This document shows positions 48,640-59,012 of a DNA stretch of 64,000 bases, piece by piece. A program made the translations under genes and the position numbers. The DNA comes from Panulirus ornatus (taxonomy: Eukaryota > Arthropoda > Malacostraca > Decapoda > Palinuridae). Every line of letters starts with the position of its first letter. The first letter of the stretch is position 1. The notes below the pieces were generated by a model. The model worked only from the letters and a program-made list of their open reading frames with translations. It was not told the DNA's origin and ran no database searches. The stretch spans positions 24,456,977 through 24,520,976 of the forward strand of contig NC_092248.1 in the NCBI RefSeq assembly GCF_036320965.1, given 5' to 3'.

Positions 48640-48955
48640 AACCTTCACAGAGCCATCATGAAATGTCTATACAAAAGAAGTAGCCATGGAGTCCCGCCTT
48701 GATATTCTCATTGCGCAAGCATTTCTGTCCTATGTCAAAAGTACAGCACTTCGACCTGAGAGCAGAACACCCCAGATTTACTGCAGATATATTGACGACA
48801 TTTCTATCTGCGTCGATAAATTAAACTCACTGGAAAACCTAAGTAATCAATATTGGCAAAATTCCTTTCTTGGATGTGATGGTGAGTGCCACAAATGATA
48901 TTTCGTCCCTGACGTTTACAGAAAGCAAACCAACTAAGGTGAATATATGAATGTA
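48640..48955 (+). pseudogene. Penelope-like RT fragment (palm, YIDD)
   Basis: The plus strand reads EVAMESRLDILIAQAFLSYV then RTPQIYCRYIDDISICVDKL and, after a one-base shift near 48850, NIGKIPFLDVMVSA-like sequence. The order VAMGSPLxxxxAxxFL...YxDDI...PFLDV is that of Penelope-like RTs. The Gly-Ser-Pro of AMGSPL is Glu-Ser-Arg here, so it is decayed. Neither a GIY-YIG domain nor a repeat of the 33418 type is attached, so it is a different family or a truncated copy. Confidence 0.7.
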
Positions 48956-48974
48956 ATAGATGAATGCACTCAAA

Positions 48975-49205
48975 ATGTGGAAAGGGGGCTGTGGTTTCGT
49001 TGCATTACACATGAAAACGAGAGACTGAGTATGAATGAATGTTCCGTTTTTTGTCTGTTTTCCTAGCACTATCTCTCTGAAGCGGGAGGTAGCGATGCTA
49101 TTTCTTGTGTGGATGGGTGGACACAAGAATGGATGAAGGCAAGCAAGTTTGAATATGTACATGCGTATATATGTATTTGTCTGTATATGCGTATATATAT
49201 GTACT
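48975..49205 (+). mobile_element. Diverged RTE long-type 3'UTR fragment
   Basis: Begins near AATGTGGAAAGGGGGCTGTG and runs through GAGACTGAGTATGAATGAAT and a degraded motif (AGCACTATCTCTCTGAAGCG) to ATATGTACTTT. Old copy of the module found in long tails. Confidence 0.7.
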
Positions 49206-49221
49206 TTTATGACGATATAAT

Positions 49222-49400
49222 ATACAAACCTCCAACCGCCAGGATCGAACCCGGGACCCCTGTGCAACAGGCACGAGCGCTAACGCTTGGCTATGATCGC
49301 AGCAAATAGGGAAATCACTATTCGAATAATGTTTACTCGAGTACCCTTCGCCTCACGTTAGTGAACAACGGGGCCTACGTCGGTCACTTCCCATCAGGCT
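49222..49400 (-). mobile_element. tRNA-derived SINE, second copy
   Basis: Reverse complement of the element at 8960-9222. Box A-like ATAGCCAAGCGTTAGCGC and box B GGGTTCGATCCTGG are better preserved here (minus strand, about 49295-49240). Followed (plus sense) by the other body sequence up to the gap at 49426. Confidence 0.75.
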
Positions 49401-49425
49401 TACACAGCCAGTACATAGAATTTTA

Positions 49426-49525
49426 NNNNNNNNNNNNNNNNNNNNNNNNNNNNNNNNNNNNNNNNNNNNNNNNNNNNNNNNNNNNNNNNNNNNNNNNNNN
49501 NNNNNNNNNNNNNNNNNNNNNNNNN
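49426..49525. other. Assembly gap (100 N)
   Basis: Separates contigs C2 and C3; placeholder length. Confidence 0.99.
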
Positions 49526-51150
49526 GCTCCAGAAAACATTTCCACGGTTTACCTCAGACGCTTCAGCTGCCCTGGTACAGTGGATTGACAGTACGTCGTC
49601 CCCGGTATATGGCCATCGATGTTCCAATTCACTATATTCCTTACACGCTTTTCACCCCCTGTAACGTTTCAGGCTCCGATCGCTCAAAATCTTTTTCAAT
49701 CCTGCTCTCCTTGTTCCCTCCATCTCTGATATATATATCCTCTTTGTCAATCTTTCCTCACTCATTCTCTCCCTGTGTCTAAACCATTTCAACACACCCT
49801 TTTCTGCTCTGTCAAACACATTCTTTTCACTACCACACATGTCTCTTACCCTTTCATTACTCTCTCGATTGAACCACCTCACACCCATATTGTCCTCCAA
49901 CATCTCATTTCCAACATATCCACGCTTCTCCCCACAACCCCATGTATAGCTCACACCTCGCAACCGTATAACATTGTTGGATCCACTAATCCTTCAAACA
50001 TAACCATTTTTGCTCTCTGAGATAACGTTATCACCTTCCATACATTCTCCGAACCTCCCAGAACCTTCGCCCCCTCCCCCACCCTGTGATTCACTTCCGC
50101 TTCTATGGTTCCATCCGCTGCTTAGTCCAGTCCCAGGTATCTAAAACACTTCACTTCCTCAAGTTTTTCTACATTCAGTTCATATGTCTCTCAGCCCTAC
50201 TAAATCTAATAACCTTCCTCATATTCACATTTTATCTCAACTGTCTTCTTTCACACATTTTACCAACATCTGCATTTTCTCACACGAATCAGCCACAAGC
50301 GATGTATCATCAGCGAACAACAACTGACTTTCTTCCCATGCCCTCTCATCCACAGCAGACTGCATACTTACCCTTTCTCTAAAACTCTTGCATTCACCTC
50401 CCCTAACCACCCCATCCATAAACAATTTAGACAACCATGGAGACATCACGCATCCCTGCCGCAAACCAACAATCACTGGTAACCGATTTCTTTCCTCTCC
50501 TCCAAGTCGTGCACTTGCCTTACATCCTTGGTAAAAACCTTTCACTGCATCTCGCATCTTACCTTCCCTACCATATACTCTTAAGACCCTCCACAAAGCA
50601 TCTTTATGAAGCTTTTTATATGCTTTCTCCAAATCCATAAATGCTACATACAAATCCATTTGTTTTTCTAAGTATTTCTCACATACATTCTTCAAAGCAA
50701 ACACCTGATCCACACATTCTCCACCACTTCTGAAACCACACTTTTCTTCCCCAGTCTGATGCTCTGTACATGCCTTTATCCTCTCAATCAATACCCTCCT
50801 ATAGTCCCTGGTATACTCAATAAACTTATGCTTCTGTAATTTGAACACTCACCTTTATCCCTTTTGCTTTTGTACAATGGCATTATGCATACATTTTCCC
50901 AATCCTCAGGCACCTCACCATGACCCATACATGCAATGAATATCCTTACCAACCAATGAACAACACAGTCACACCCTTTTCTAATAGATTCCACTGCAAT
51001 ACCATCCAATCCTGCTGCCTTGCCGGCTTTCATCTTCCGTAAAGCTTTCACTACCTCTTCTCTGTTTATCAAACTATTCTCCCTTATCCTCTCACTTCGC
51101 ACACCGCCCTGACAAGACAACCTATATCTGCCACTCTCATCACATTCAGG
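49526..51150 (-). mobile_element. Old RTE-like LINE, 5'-truncated
   Basis: Minus strand from the 3'UTR end of the coding region (49526) through [40 protein letters not shown] (50290), GLRQGCVMSPWLSKLFMDGV and MDLEKAYKKLHKDALW (variant of AYDRVDRDALW) to the pre-RT segment ALRKMKAGKAAGLDGIAVES (51040). It has frameshifts in several places and RT frames 50848-50237 and 51120-50788. The tail is lost to the gap. Confidence 0.85.
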
Positions 51151-52420
51151 GCTTGTTTCGGCGTTAAGGACCCCCTGATGCTGAGAGCGAGAACTGATCT
51201 CTAGTGTTGTTGTGATGTGTACAGGAACAGCCAGTGACCAGTACCTGTATAGAATGATTATATCTATGTCTGTATAAAAGAATGAGACTCCTCCGGTGGA
51301 TATTTATTTTCAAGGAGTGGTGTGTGAATTTCACATGTTGCACAGAAACATTATGACTTGGCCGACAACCCTTGCCGAGGACAGACGTGCTCAACTTATG
51401 GCCTTGCCGACTCAGTTTCAAACAGATCTTTTTGTGTGTCGCTTAGTGAACTACTTAAATCTTGGCGAAATCCCTTAAATCCTCGTGAAATCTTTTAGAG
51501 TCAGTATAATTTTCAAAAGCTTAGTGAGAATCCTAGGATATGATTCCAGCTTCTCGAGTTGCCTACCGTAGATGCTAACGGGAGTTCACCAGGGACTTTC
51601 TCCTCAGAGATGAAGGTGAGTACACTTCTTTTTTGTTGTGCGACTATTGTATAGGGTTTCGATAGGTGTTAGGAAAAACAATGAAAGTTTGGAGAAACTA
51701 GATGTTAGGATGATAGGGTGGGAAGAGGAAGCTGGGTTCTTAACGGTGAAAGCGGTTGCGAATCCAGGAAACAGACACAGGTATATCATCTAGGGTAGAT
51801 AGTTTAGATAATAGGATAGCAACCGTAGAGACGAAGCTGGAAGATACTTCCACCTTCCAACCTGCGAGGAAAACTTGTCGCCGCATTACCCAACAATCGA
51901 ACGAACTCTCCACTCACAATAGGTTTAGTGTACTGGATGATGACGTACAGGATGATCGTAGTATCATCCGGATCGGCGACTCTATAGTCAGACATCAGGA
52001 CCAGGAGTTCTGGTAGAAATAGGAGGAATTTGTGTTATACAGGTGCTAAGACAAAACACTTCCTAGATAAGTTTGACGACATTGTCTCAAACAATTCCGA
52101 GGATGTGATTTTTGTCTTTCAGGTGGGGACGAACGAGGCAGTTTATGGGAGATCGGAAGAAATAGCAGAAGGTATAGGGAACTTATTAACAAGTTCAAGG
52201 AAAATCGTAGGAAGCTTATAGTATCGGGATTGCTGCCAAGGTATGATGTCGATTCCTGTACACCTTGGCTCACATTATAGGTCGGTCATGATCATCGGTG
52301 AGATATATGTATGTCCATACTGATGATATGTTCTCCATGTGATGTTTTGTAGAGCTGAGCAGAGGCGTCTTGGGTTTAGTGCTAAGATAGATGATTATTT
52401 GCCCAAGTAATTCCTGAATA
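51150..52420 (+). mobile_element. CR1-type LINE 5' part with GDSL-esterase-like ORF1, broken
   Basis: 51150-51610 looks like a 5' region. From 51756 the frame has a coiled-coil-like start (DSLDNRIATVETKLED) and NRFSVLDDDVQDDRSIIRIG followed by DSIVRHQDQEFW. IxxGDSxxR is the block I serine motif of SGNH/GDSL hydrolases, and VFQVGTNEAV (52110) the GTND block with Glu for Asp. ENRRKLIVSGLLPRYDVDS (about 52195) is the following strand and helix. CR1-type ORF1 proteins in arthropods often have this esterase domain. There are stops after QEFW (52014) and frameshifts; the catalytic His block is not found. Confidence 0.7.
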
Positions 52421-53194
52421 TAAGAAACGTTTAGCTCAAGATAAATACCATGGAGCAATCGGTACTCTCAACTGGTATTCTTCATACATTTGTGCGAGGG
52501 AAAAAACTTCATCAAATTTATGAACTCTTTTTTATATTAACATATCTTCACATGCGTATCCATCATCCAAAAATTACACAAACCTGACCAGTAAAGTAAG
52601 GTTATCTTATATATGGCAAAACATAGTTACTCTTAAGAAGAGATACTTTTAATATAGCAGAAAATGTGGGTAGTGTATATATGATAATCTTTTGATATAC
52701 AGCACAAACTACTCCTTAATCTTCTCGTGAAAACGGTTGTTTTGATTTATCTTTTACTTTATAGATATTTTCCATAAAGTTTAATGCAATTAAAAGTTAT
52801 CTCAAGTGGCATCTATGCCAAGATTCCTCTAAAACTTGTGCCAAGTATAATGCTTGCATTTCAAATGAATTATAATATGTACAGAGTTACCCATTGTTCA
52901 ACATGTGCTACAGCTATGTATAACAAAGAAAACCAAATATTGACTATGCTACTCTGACACTGTAAATGAAGTTTGTGCAGCAATCTCTAGCAAAGATGCG
53001 TCTCCGAATGACGAGGTCTGGTGCAATCAATGACAGTTTCCGCAACAGTAGAAAACACGCAAAGTATAGATGTGTCTGGCGCTCTACCCGAGCATGTGAG
53101 AAAGGTAAGATGAGTTGCTTGTCCAAATTCGGCACGAATAGTAAATGTTCTTCATCAGATAAGTTTACTATACAGCAAAGTTAATTGCTGGTAC
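52421..53194. other. AT-rich sequence, no recognised gene
   Basis: Downstream (minus sense) of the last IR exon beyond the 42-bp minisatellite. A 72-codon frame (52966-53184) has a GT-AAGA donor-like site at 53105 but no known motif; I do not call it. Confidence 0.4.
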
Positions 53195-53640
53195 AATGTT
53201 TGAGGTAAGAAGCAATAGCTGGTGATGTTCTACCCACGCGGCTCAGGTATGAAGCAGTAGCTGGTGATGTTCTACCCACGTGGCTTACGTAAGAAGCAGT
53301 AGCTGGTGATGTTCTACCCACGTGGCTTACGTAAGAAGCAGTAGCTGGTGATGTTCTACCCACGCGGCTCAGGTATGAAGCAGTAGCTGGTGATGTTCTA
53401 CCCACGTGGCTTACGTAAGAAGCAGTAGCTGGTGATGTTCTACCCACGTGGCTTACGTAAGAAGCAGTAGCTGGTGATGTTCTACCCACGTGGCTCAAGT
53501 AAGAAGCAGTAGCTGGTGATGTTCTACCCACGTGGCTCAGGTAAGAAGCAGTAGCTGGTGATGTTCTACCCACGTGGCTCAGGTAAGAAGCAGTAGCTGG
53601 TGATGTTCTACCCACGTGGTTCAGGTATGAAGCAGTAGAT
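53195..53640. repeat. 42-bp minisatellite, about 10.5 units
   Basis: Tandem unit GAAGCAGTAGCTGGTGATGT + TCTACCCACGTGGCTYAGGTA with few variants. Because 42 is a multiple of three, the minus strand is open for 158 codons with a 14-residue repeat (SPATASYLSHVGRT). About 100 bp downstream of the IR stop codon. Confidence 0.93.
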
Positions 53641-53743
53641 GATAATATTTCACCCAACTGAAGAAGATTGGAGAGACGTGGATCACTTGATGGTTCTCCT
53701 GAATTTCAGACCGGTGGGATGAGGTGCTGTCGTGGGCGAGGCA

Positions 53744-53896
53744 CTACATAAGAGACAGACACTTGTGGGTGGATGGAAGGCAGTTGTTAAGGAATTCTCC
53801 CATCAAGATGAGGGCAGCAATGCTGATGCCCAGAAATATTACATAGAATGCCCCCTGCATATGCTGCATCCCTAGCACCCTCCTGCGTTCATCAAC
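53744..53896 (-). CDS. IR-family receptor, last exon (TM3 and C-terminus)
   Basis: The minus strand reads VDERRRVLGMQHMQGAFYVI, FLGISIAALILMGEFLNNCL and PSTHKCLSLM then TAG. GxxHxQGAFYxxxLGxxxAxxxLxGE is the last transmembrane helix of IR receptors (about residues 13-34 of this exon). A short cytoplasmic tail of about 15 residues follows. Acceptor AACACAG|GTT (53898-53897), phase 0. It joins in phase with the exon at 54973-55138, which ends ...NELLD at a complete codon. The intron between them is about 1.1 kb and holds the 32-bp minisatellite. Confidence 0.88.
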   Translation of the reverse strand, partial: VDERRRVLGMQHMQGAFYVIFLGISIAALILMGEFLNNCLPSTHKCLSLM

Positions 53897-54204
53897 CTGT
53901 GTTAATGTAGAGACAACCGTCAAGTATTCTACAGAATATCGTCACTTACGAGTATATATGAGTGTGTTATGATAACATGAACATGTAATTAGCTTCGTGT
54001 CTGTGCAAGAAAACTGAAATTGATGGTCAAAGATCTTATAGATTCCCTATAAATCGTTTGCTCATTGCTTGATTTATGAGCTATCTCGATGTGAATTCAG
54101 TAAGTGATCCATAATGACATAAGTAGGTATTATATTATGATCTATAACGATGAACAGGTGTGGTTTTAACAGTATTTTGCATAATGATGCTCACAATTAC
54201 CACT

Positions 54205-54972
54205 AACACTATGATACATAATGATGGACATACGTACGTCTAATGATACATAATGATGGACATACGTACGTCTAATGATACATAAAGATGGACATACGTA
54301 CATCTAATGATACATAATGATGGTCATACGTACGTCTAATGACACATGATGATGGCCATATGTACATCTAATAATACACAATGATGGCCATACGTACGTC
54401 TAATGATACATGATGATGGCCATACGTACGTCTAATGATACATGATGATGGTCATATGTACGTCTAACGATACATAATGATGGGTATACCTACGTTTAAT
54501 GATACATAATGATGGACATACGCACGTCTAATGATGCATAAAGATGGACATACGTACATCTAATGATACATGATGATGGTCATACGTACGTCTAATGATA
54601 CATAATGATGGCCATACGTACGTGTAATGATACATGATGATGGCCATACGTACGTCTATTGATACATAATGATGGTCATATGTACGTCTAATGATACATG
54701 ATGATGGTCATACGTACGTCTAATGATACATGATGATGGTCATACGTACGTGTAATGATACATGATGATGGCCATACGTACGTGTAATGATACATGATAA
54801 TGGCAATACGTACGTCTATTGATACATAATGATGGTCATATGTACGTCTAATGATACATAACAATGGTCATACACACGTCTAATATACATAATGATTGGC
54901 ATACCTACGTTTAACGATACATAATGATGTACATACGTGCGTCTAATGATACATAATGATGGACATACGTAC
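54205..54972. repeat. 32-bp minisatellite, about 24 units, containing splice-donor-like motifs
   Basis: Tandem unit ATGATACATAATGATGGACA + TACGTACGTCTA. The first unit (minus sense) begins exactly at the exon/intron border of the IR exon ending at 54973. On the minus strand each unit reads TTAGAC|GTACGTATG or a variant, the same string as the genuine exon end and donor. About eight units keep all 15 nt. Confidence 0.95.
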
Positions 54973-55138
54973 GTCTAAAAGTTCATTTTGTTCTTGTACT
55001 TTTGTTTCTCCATCTTCTTTATTCGATTTCTTTCTGATATGAATATCAATAATATCATCCAGCCAGTAGTCTATAAGGCCGCCCTCCACCAGCCTTTGCA
55101 TCATCCGACTGATCGTAAACCGAACAGGTGCGCCTTTC
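54973..55138 (-). CDS. IR-family receptor exon (KGAP, end of ligand-binding domain and TM3 linker)
   Basis: The minus strand reads (R)KGAPVRFTISRMMQRLVEGG, LIDYWLDDIIDIHIRKKSNK and EDGETKVQEQNELLD, 55 codons preceded by 1 nt. KGAPxxxxIxxMxxRLxEGGLIxYWxDDII is the conserved last part of the S2 lobe in IRs. The charged stretch after it is the linker to TM3. Acceptor CTTCCACAG|G (55140-55139); donor TTAGAC|GTACGTATG (54972-54971). The phase fits both the GWGF(R) exon at 46672-46886 (upstream in the protein) and the TM3 exon at 53744-53896 (downstream). Confidence 0.88.
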
Positions 55139-55767
55139 CTGTGGAAGGTTACCCCTCAGAACGTTAACTAAAACATATTTTCACATGTGAGCAGGCCATT
55201 GTGGACCAGATGGTAGCCTCTTATAAGGGTGTATCCGCTGTGGACAAGAAGAAAAACTGTGAATGCTTCCACATTTCTGTGGCAGTGACTGTTTATGCAG
55301 TATGTATAATGACTCACTCCCGATTCACGCCATAAACTAAGTAATGAAACATTCTCTTACATCCTAATGATGCCAATACGAAATATATGTAAAGAAATAA
55401 TTGAAAGACGAGCATAAATGATACCAAGATCAATACATTTCAATATAAAGGAAAGGAAGTCTGTTGATATACGCAGATGTACCCCCTAATCAAAGCAAAT
55501 GTAAACTGTCAGTTAGTGAAAATATTGAAAGATAAGGAAACTAAAGGTTCGAGATAATAACGTATTGTAGAACACAAAAGAGCCTCCAGAAACATATACT
55601 TTGTCTAAGTGACTGATTTCTGTCCACATGTGATGCTTTGTGCAAGATATTTATTTGAAATTCCTTTGAAATTTGATAATGGCTTAAGCCTGACTATCGA
55701 CTACTAAACATATTCGTCATGTGAACACACGGCTCCATCAAGTTCTTAATTTTCGTTATGTTTCCAA
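55139..55767. other. IR intron sequence, no element recognised
   Basis: Upstream (minus sense) of the KGAP exon; AT-rich and low-copy-looking. Confidence 0.5.
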
Positions 55768-56290
55768 CAATCTCCCTGACGGCCACACTCCCAGGAACCC
55801 CTCACCCCTCTCCCTGACGGCCACACCCCAGGAACCTCTCAACCCTCTCCCAGACGGCCACACTCCAGGAACCTCTCAACCCTCTCCCTGACGGCCACAC
55901 CCCAGGAACCTCCCAACCCTCTCCCTGACGGCCACACCCCAGGAACCTCTCAACCCTCTCCCTGACGGCCACACCCCAGGAACCTCTCAACCCTCTCCCT
56001 GACGGCCACACCCCAGGAACATCTCAACCCTCTCCCTGACGGCCACACCCCAGGAACCTCTCAACCCTTTCCCTGACGGCCACACCCCAGGAACCTCTCA
56101 ACACTCTCCCTGACGGCCACACCCCAGGAACCTCTCAACCCTCTCCCTGACGGCCACACTCCCAGGAACCTCTCAACCCTCTCCCTGACGGCCATACTCC
56201 CAGGAACATCTCAACCCTCTCCCTGACGGCCATACTCCCAGGAACATCTCAACCCTCTCCCTGACGGCCACAAAACAGGAATCCCTTAAC
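55768..56290. repeat. 37-bp minisatellite, about 14 units
   Basis: Tandem unit CCCTGACGGCCACACCCCAG + GAACCTCTCAACCCTCT with few variants. The right end merges into the sequence shared with 40065-40300. Confidence 0.95.
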
Positions 56291-56439
56291 CCTCTCCTGC
56301 CTCCTTCACCTCCCTCAGGTACAGTCCTCCAGCCAAACATCAAGGCAGATATTGACAGCATCATCACCATCCGCCAGTATCAATCTATCTAATGTATATT
56401 TATATTATCTATCTATTTCTTATTCTATCATACTTGATC

Positions 56440-56666
<227 letters not shown>

Positions 56667-58225
56667 TACTTTGTCGCTGTCTCCCGCGTTTGCGAGGTAG
56701 CGCAAGGAAACAGACGAAAGAAATGGCCCAACTCACCCCCAAACACATGTAATATACATACGTCCACACACGCAAATATACATACCTACACAGCTTTCCA
56801 TGGTTTACCCCAGACGCATCACATACCCTGATTCAATCCACTGACAGCACGTCAACCCCGGTATACCACATCGATCCAATTCACTCTATTCCTTGCTCTC
56901 CTTTCACCCTCCTGCATGTCCAGGCCCCGATCACACAAAATCTTTTTCACTCCATCTGTCCACCTCCAATTTGGTCTCCCACTTCTCGTTCCCTCCACCT
57001 CCGACACATATATCCTCTTGGTCAATCTTTCCGCACTCATTCTCTCCATGTGCCCAAACCATTTCAAAACACCCTCTTCTGCTCTCTCAACCACGCTCTT
57101 TTTATTTCCACACATCTCTCTTACCCTTACGTTACTTACTCGATCAAACCAACTCAAACCACACATTGTCCTCAAACATCTCATTTCCAGCACATCCATC
57201 CTCCTGCGCACAACTCTATCCATGGCCCACGCCTCGCAACCATACAACATTGTTGGAACCACTATTCCTTCAAATATACACATTTTTGCTTTCCGAGATA
57301 ATGTTCTCGACTTCCACACATTCTTCAAGTCTCGCAGAATTTTCGCCCCCTCCCCCACCCTATGATCCACTTCCGCTTCCATGGTTCCATCCGCTGCCAG
57401 ATCCACTCCCAGATATCTAAAACACTTTACTTCCTCCAGTTTTTCTCCATTCAAACTTACCTCCCAATTGACTTGACCCTCAATACTACTGTACCTAATA
57501 ACCTTGCTCTTATTCACATTTACTCTTAACTTTCTTCTTTCACACACTTTACCAAACTCAGTCACCAGCTTCTGCAGTTTCTCACATGAATCAGCCACCA
57601 GCGCTGTATCATCAGCGAACAACAACTGACTCACTTCCCAAGCTCTCTCATCCCCAACAGACTTCATACTTGCCCCTCTTTCCAAAACTCTTGCATTCAC
57701 CTCCCTAACAACCCCATCCATAAACAAATTAAACAACCATGGAGACATCACACACCCCTGCCGCAAACCTACATTCACTGAGAACCAATCACTTTCCTCT
57801 CTTCCTACACGTACACATGCCTTACATCCTCGATAAAAACTTTTCACTGCTTCCAACAACTTGCCTCCCACACCATATATTCTTAATGCCTTCCACAGAG
57901 CATCTCTATCAACTCTATCATATGCCTTCTCCAGATCCATAAATGCTACATACAAATCCATTTGCTTTTCTAAGTATTTCTCACATACATTCTTCAAAGC
58001 AAACACCTGATCCACACATCCTCTACCACTTCTGAAACCACACTTCTCTTCCCCAATCTGATGCTCAGTACATGCCTTCACCCTCTCAATCAATACCCTC
58101 CCATATAATTGACCAGGAATACTCAAAAAACTTATACCTCTGTAATTTGAGCACTCACTCTTATCCCCTTTGCCTTTGTACAATGGCACTATGCACGCAT
58201 TCCGCCAATCCTCAGGCACCTCACA
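56667..58225 (-). mobile_element. RTE-like LINE, 5'-truncated, short tail, intact RT core
   Basis: Copy 2 of 40617-42175. The uninterrupted frame 58420-56852 has MDLEKAYDRVDRDALW, GLRQGCVMSPWLFNLFMDG and [13 protein letters not shown]. It differs from copy 1 at a few codons (for example VLERGAS versus VLEIGAS and ILRDLKN versus ILGALKN). The upstream 70 codons are read-through of another tail. Confidence 0.9.
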
Positions 58226-59012
58226 TATATATAGACACACACATATATATATAGACACACACATACACATATATATACATATATACACATGCACACAATT
58301 CACACTGTCTGCCTTTATTTCTTCCCATCGCCACCTCGCCACATATGGATAACAACACCCACCCCCCTCATGTGCGCGAGGTAGCGCTAGGAAAAGACAA
58401 CAAAGGCCCAATTCGTTCACACTCAGTCTCTAGCTGTCATACAATGATGCCAGAAACCACAGCTCCCTTTCCACATCCAGGCCCCACAGAACATTCCATG
58501 GTTTACCGCAGACGTTTCACAAGCCCTGATTCAATCCATTGACAACGCGTCGACCCCGGTATACCACATCGATCCAACTCACTCTATTCCTTGCCCGCCT
58601 TTCACCCTCCTGCATGTTCAGGCCCCGATCACTCAAAATCTTTTTCACTCAATCTTTCCACCTCCAATTTGGTCTCCCATTTCTCCTCGTTCCCTCCACC
58701 TCCGACACATATATCCTCTTGGTCAATCTTTCCTCACTCATTCTCTCCATGTGATCAAACCAATTCAAAATACTCTCTTCTTCTCTCTCAACCACGCTCT
58801 TCTTATTTCCACACATCTCTCTTACGCTTACATTACCTACTCGATCGAACCACCTCACACCACATATTGTCCTCAACCATCTCATTTCCAGCACATCCAC
58901 CCTCCTGCGCACTACTCTATCCATAGCCCACGCCTCGCAACCATACAACATTGTTGGAACAACTATTCCTTCAAACATAGCCATTTTTGCTTTCGGATAT
59001 AATGTTCTCGAC
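58226..59012 (-). mobile_element. RTE-like LINE 3' fragment, long tail
   Basis: Copy 2 of 42176-42962, with the carboxy-terminal frame 58984-58649 (RVGNVSVREMCGNKK). Confidence 0.85.

Noticed and set aside
52966..53184. Possible small exon (KFVQQSLAKMRLRMTRSGAI) with a GTAAGA donor-like site
   Set aside because: No acceptor with a pyrimidine tract, no known motif, and no neighbour with matching phase.
53181..53657. 158-codon repeat protein with 14-residue units
   Set aside because: A tandem array with a unit length divisible by three is open by construction; it lies in the downstream flank of the IR gene. Kept as a minisatellite.
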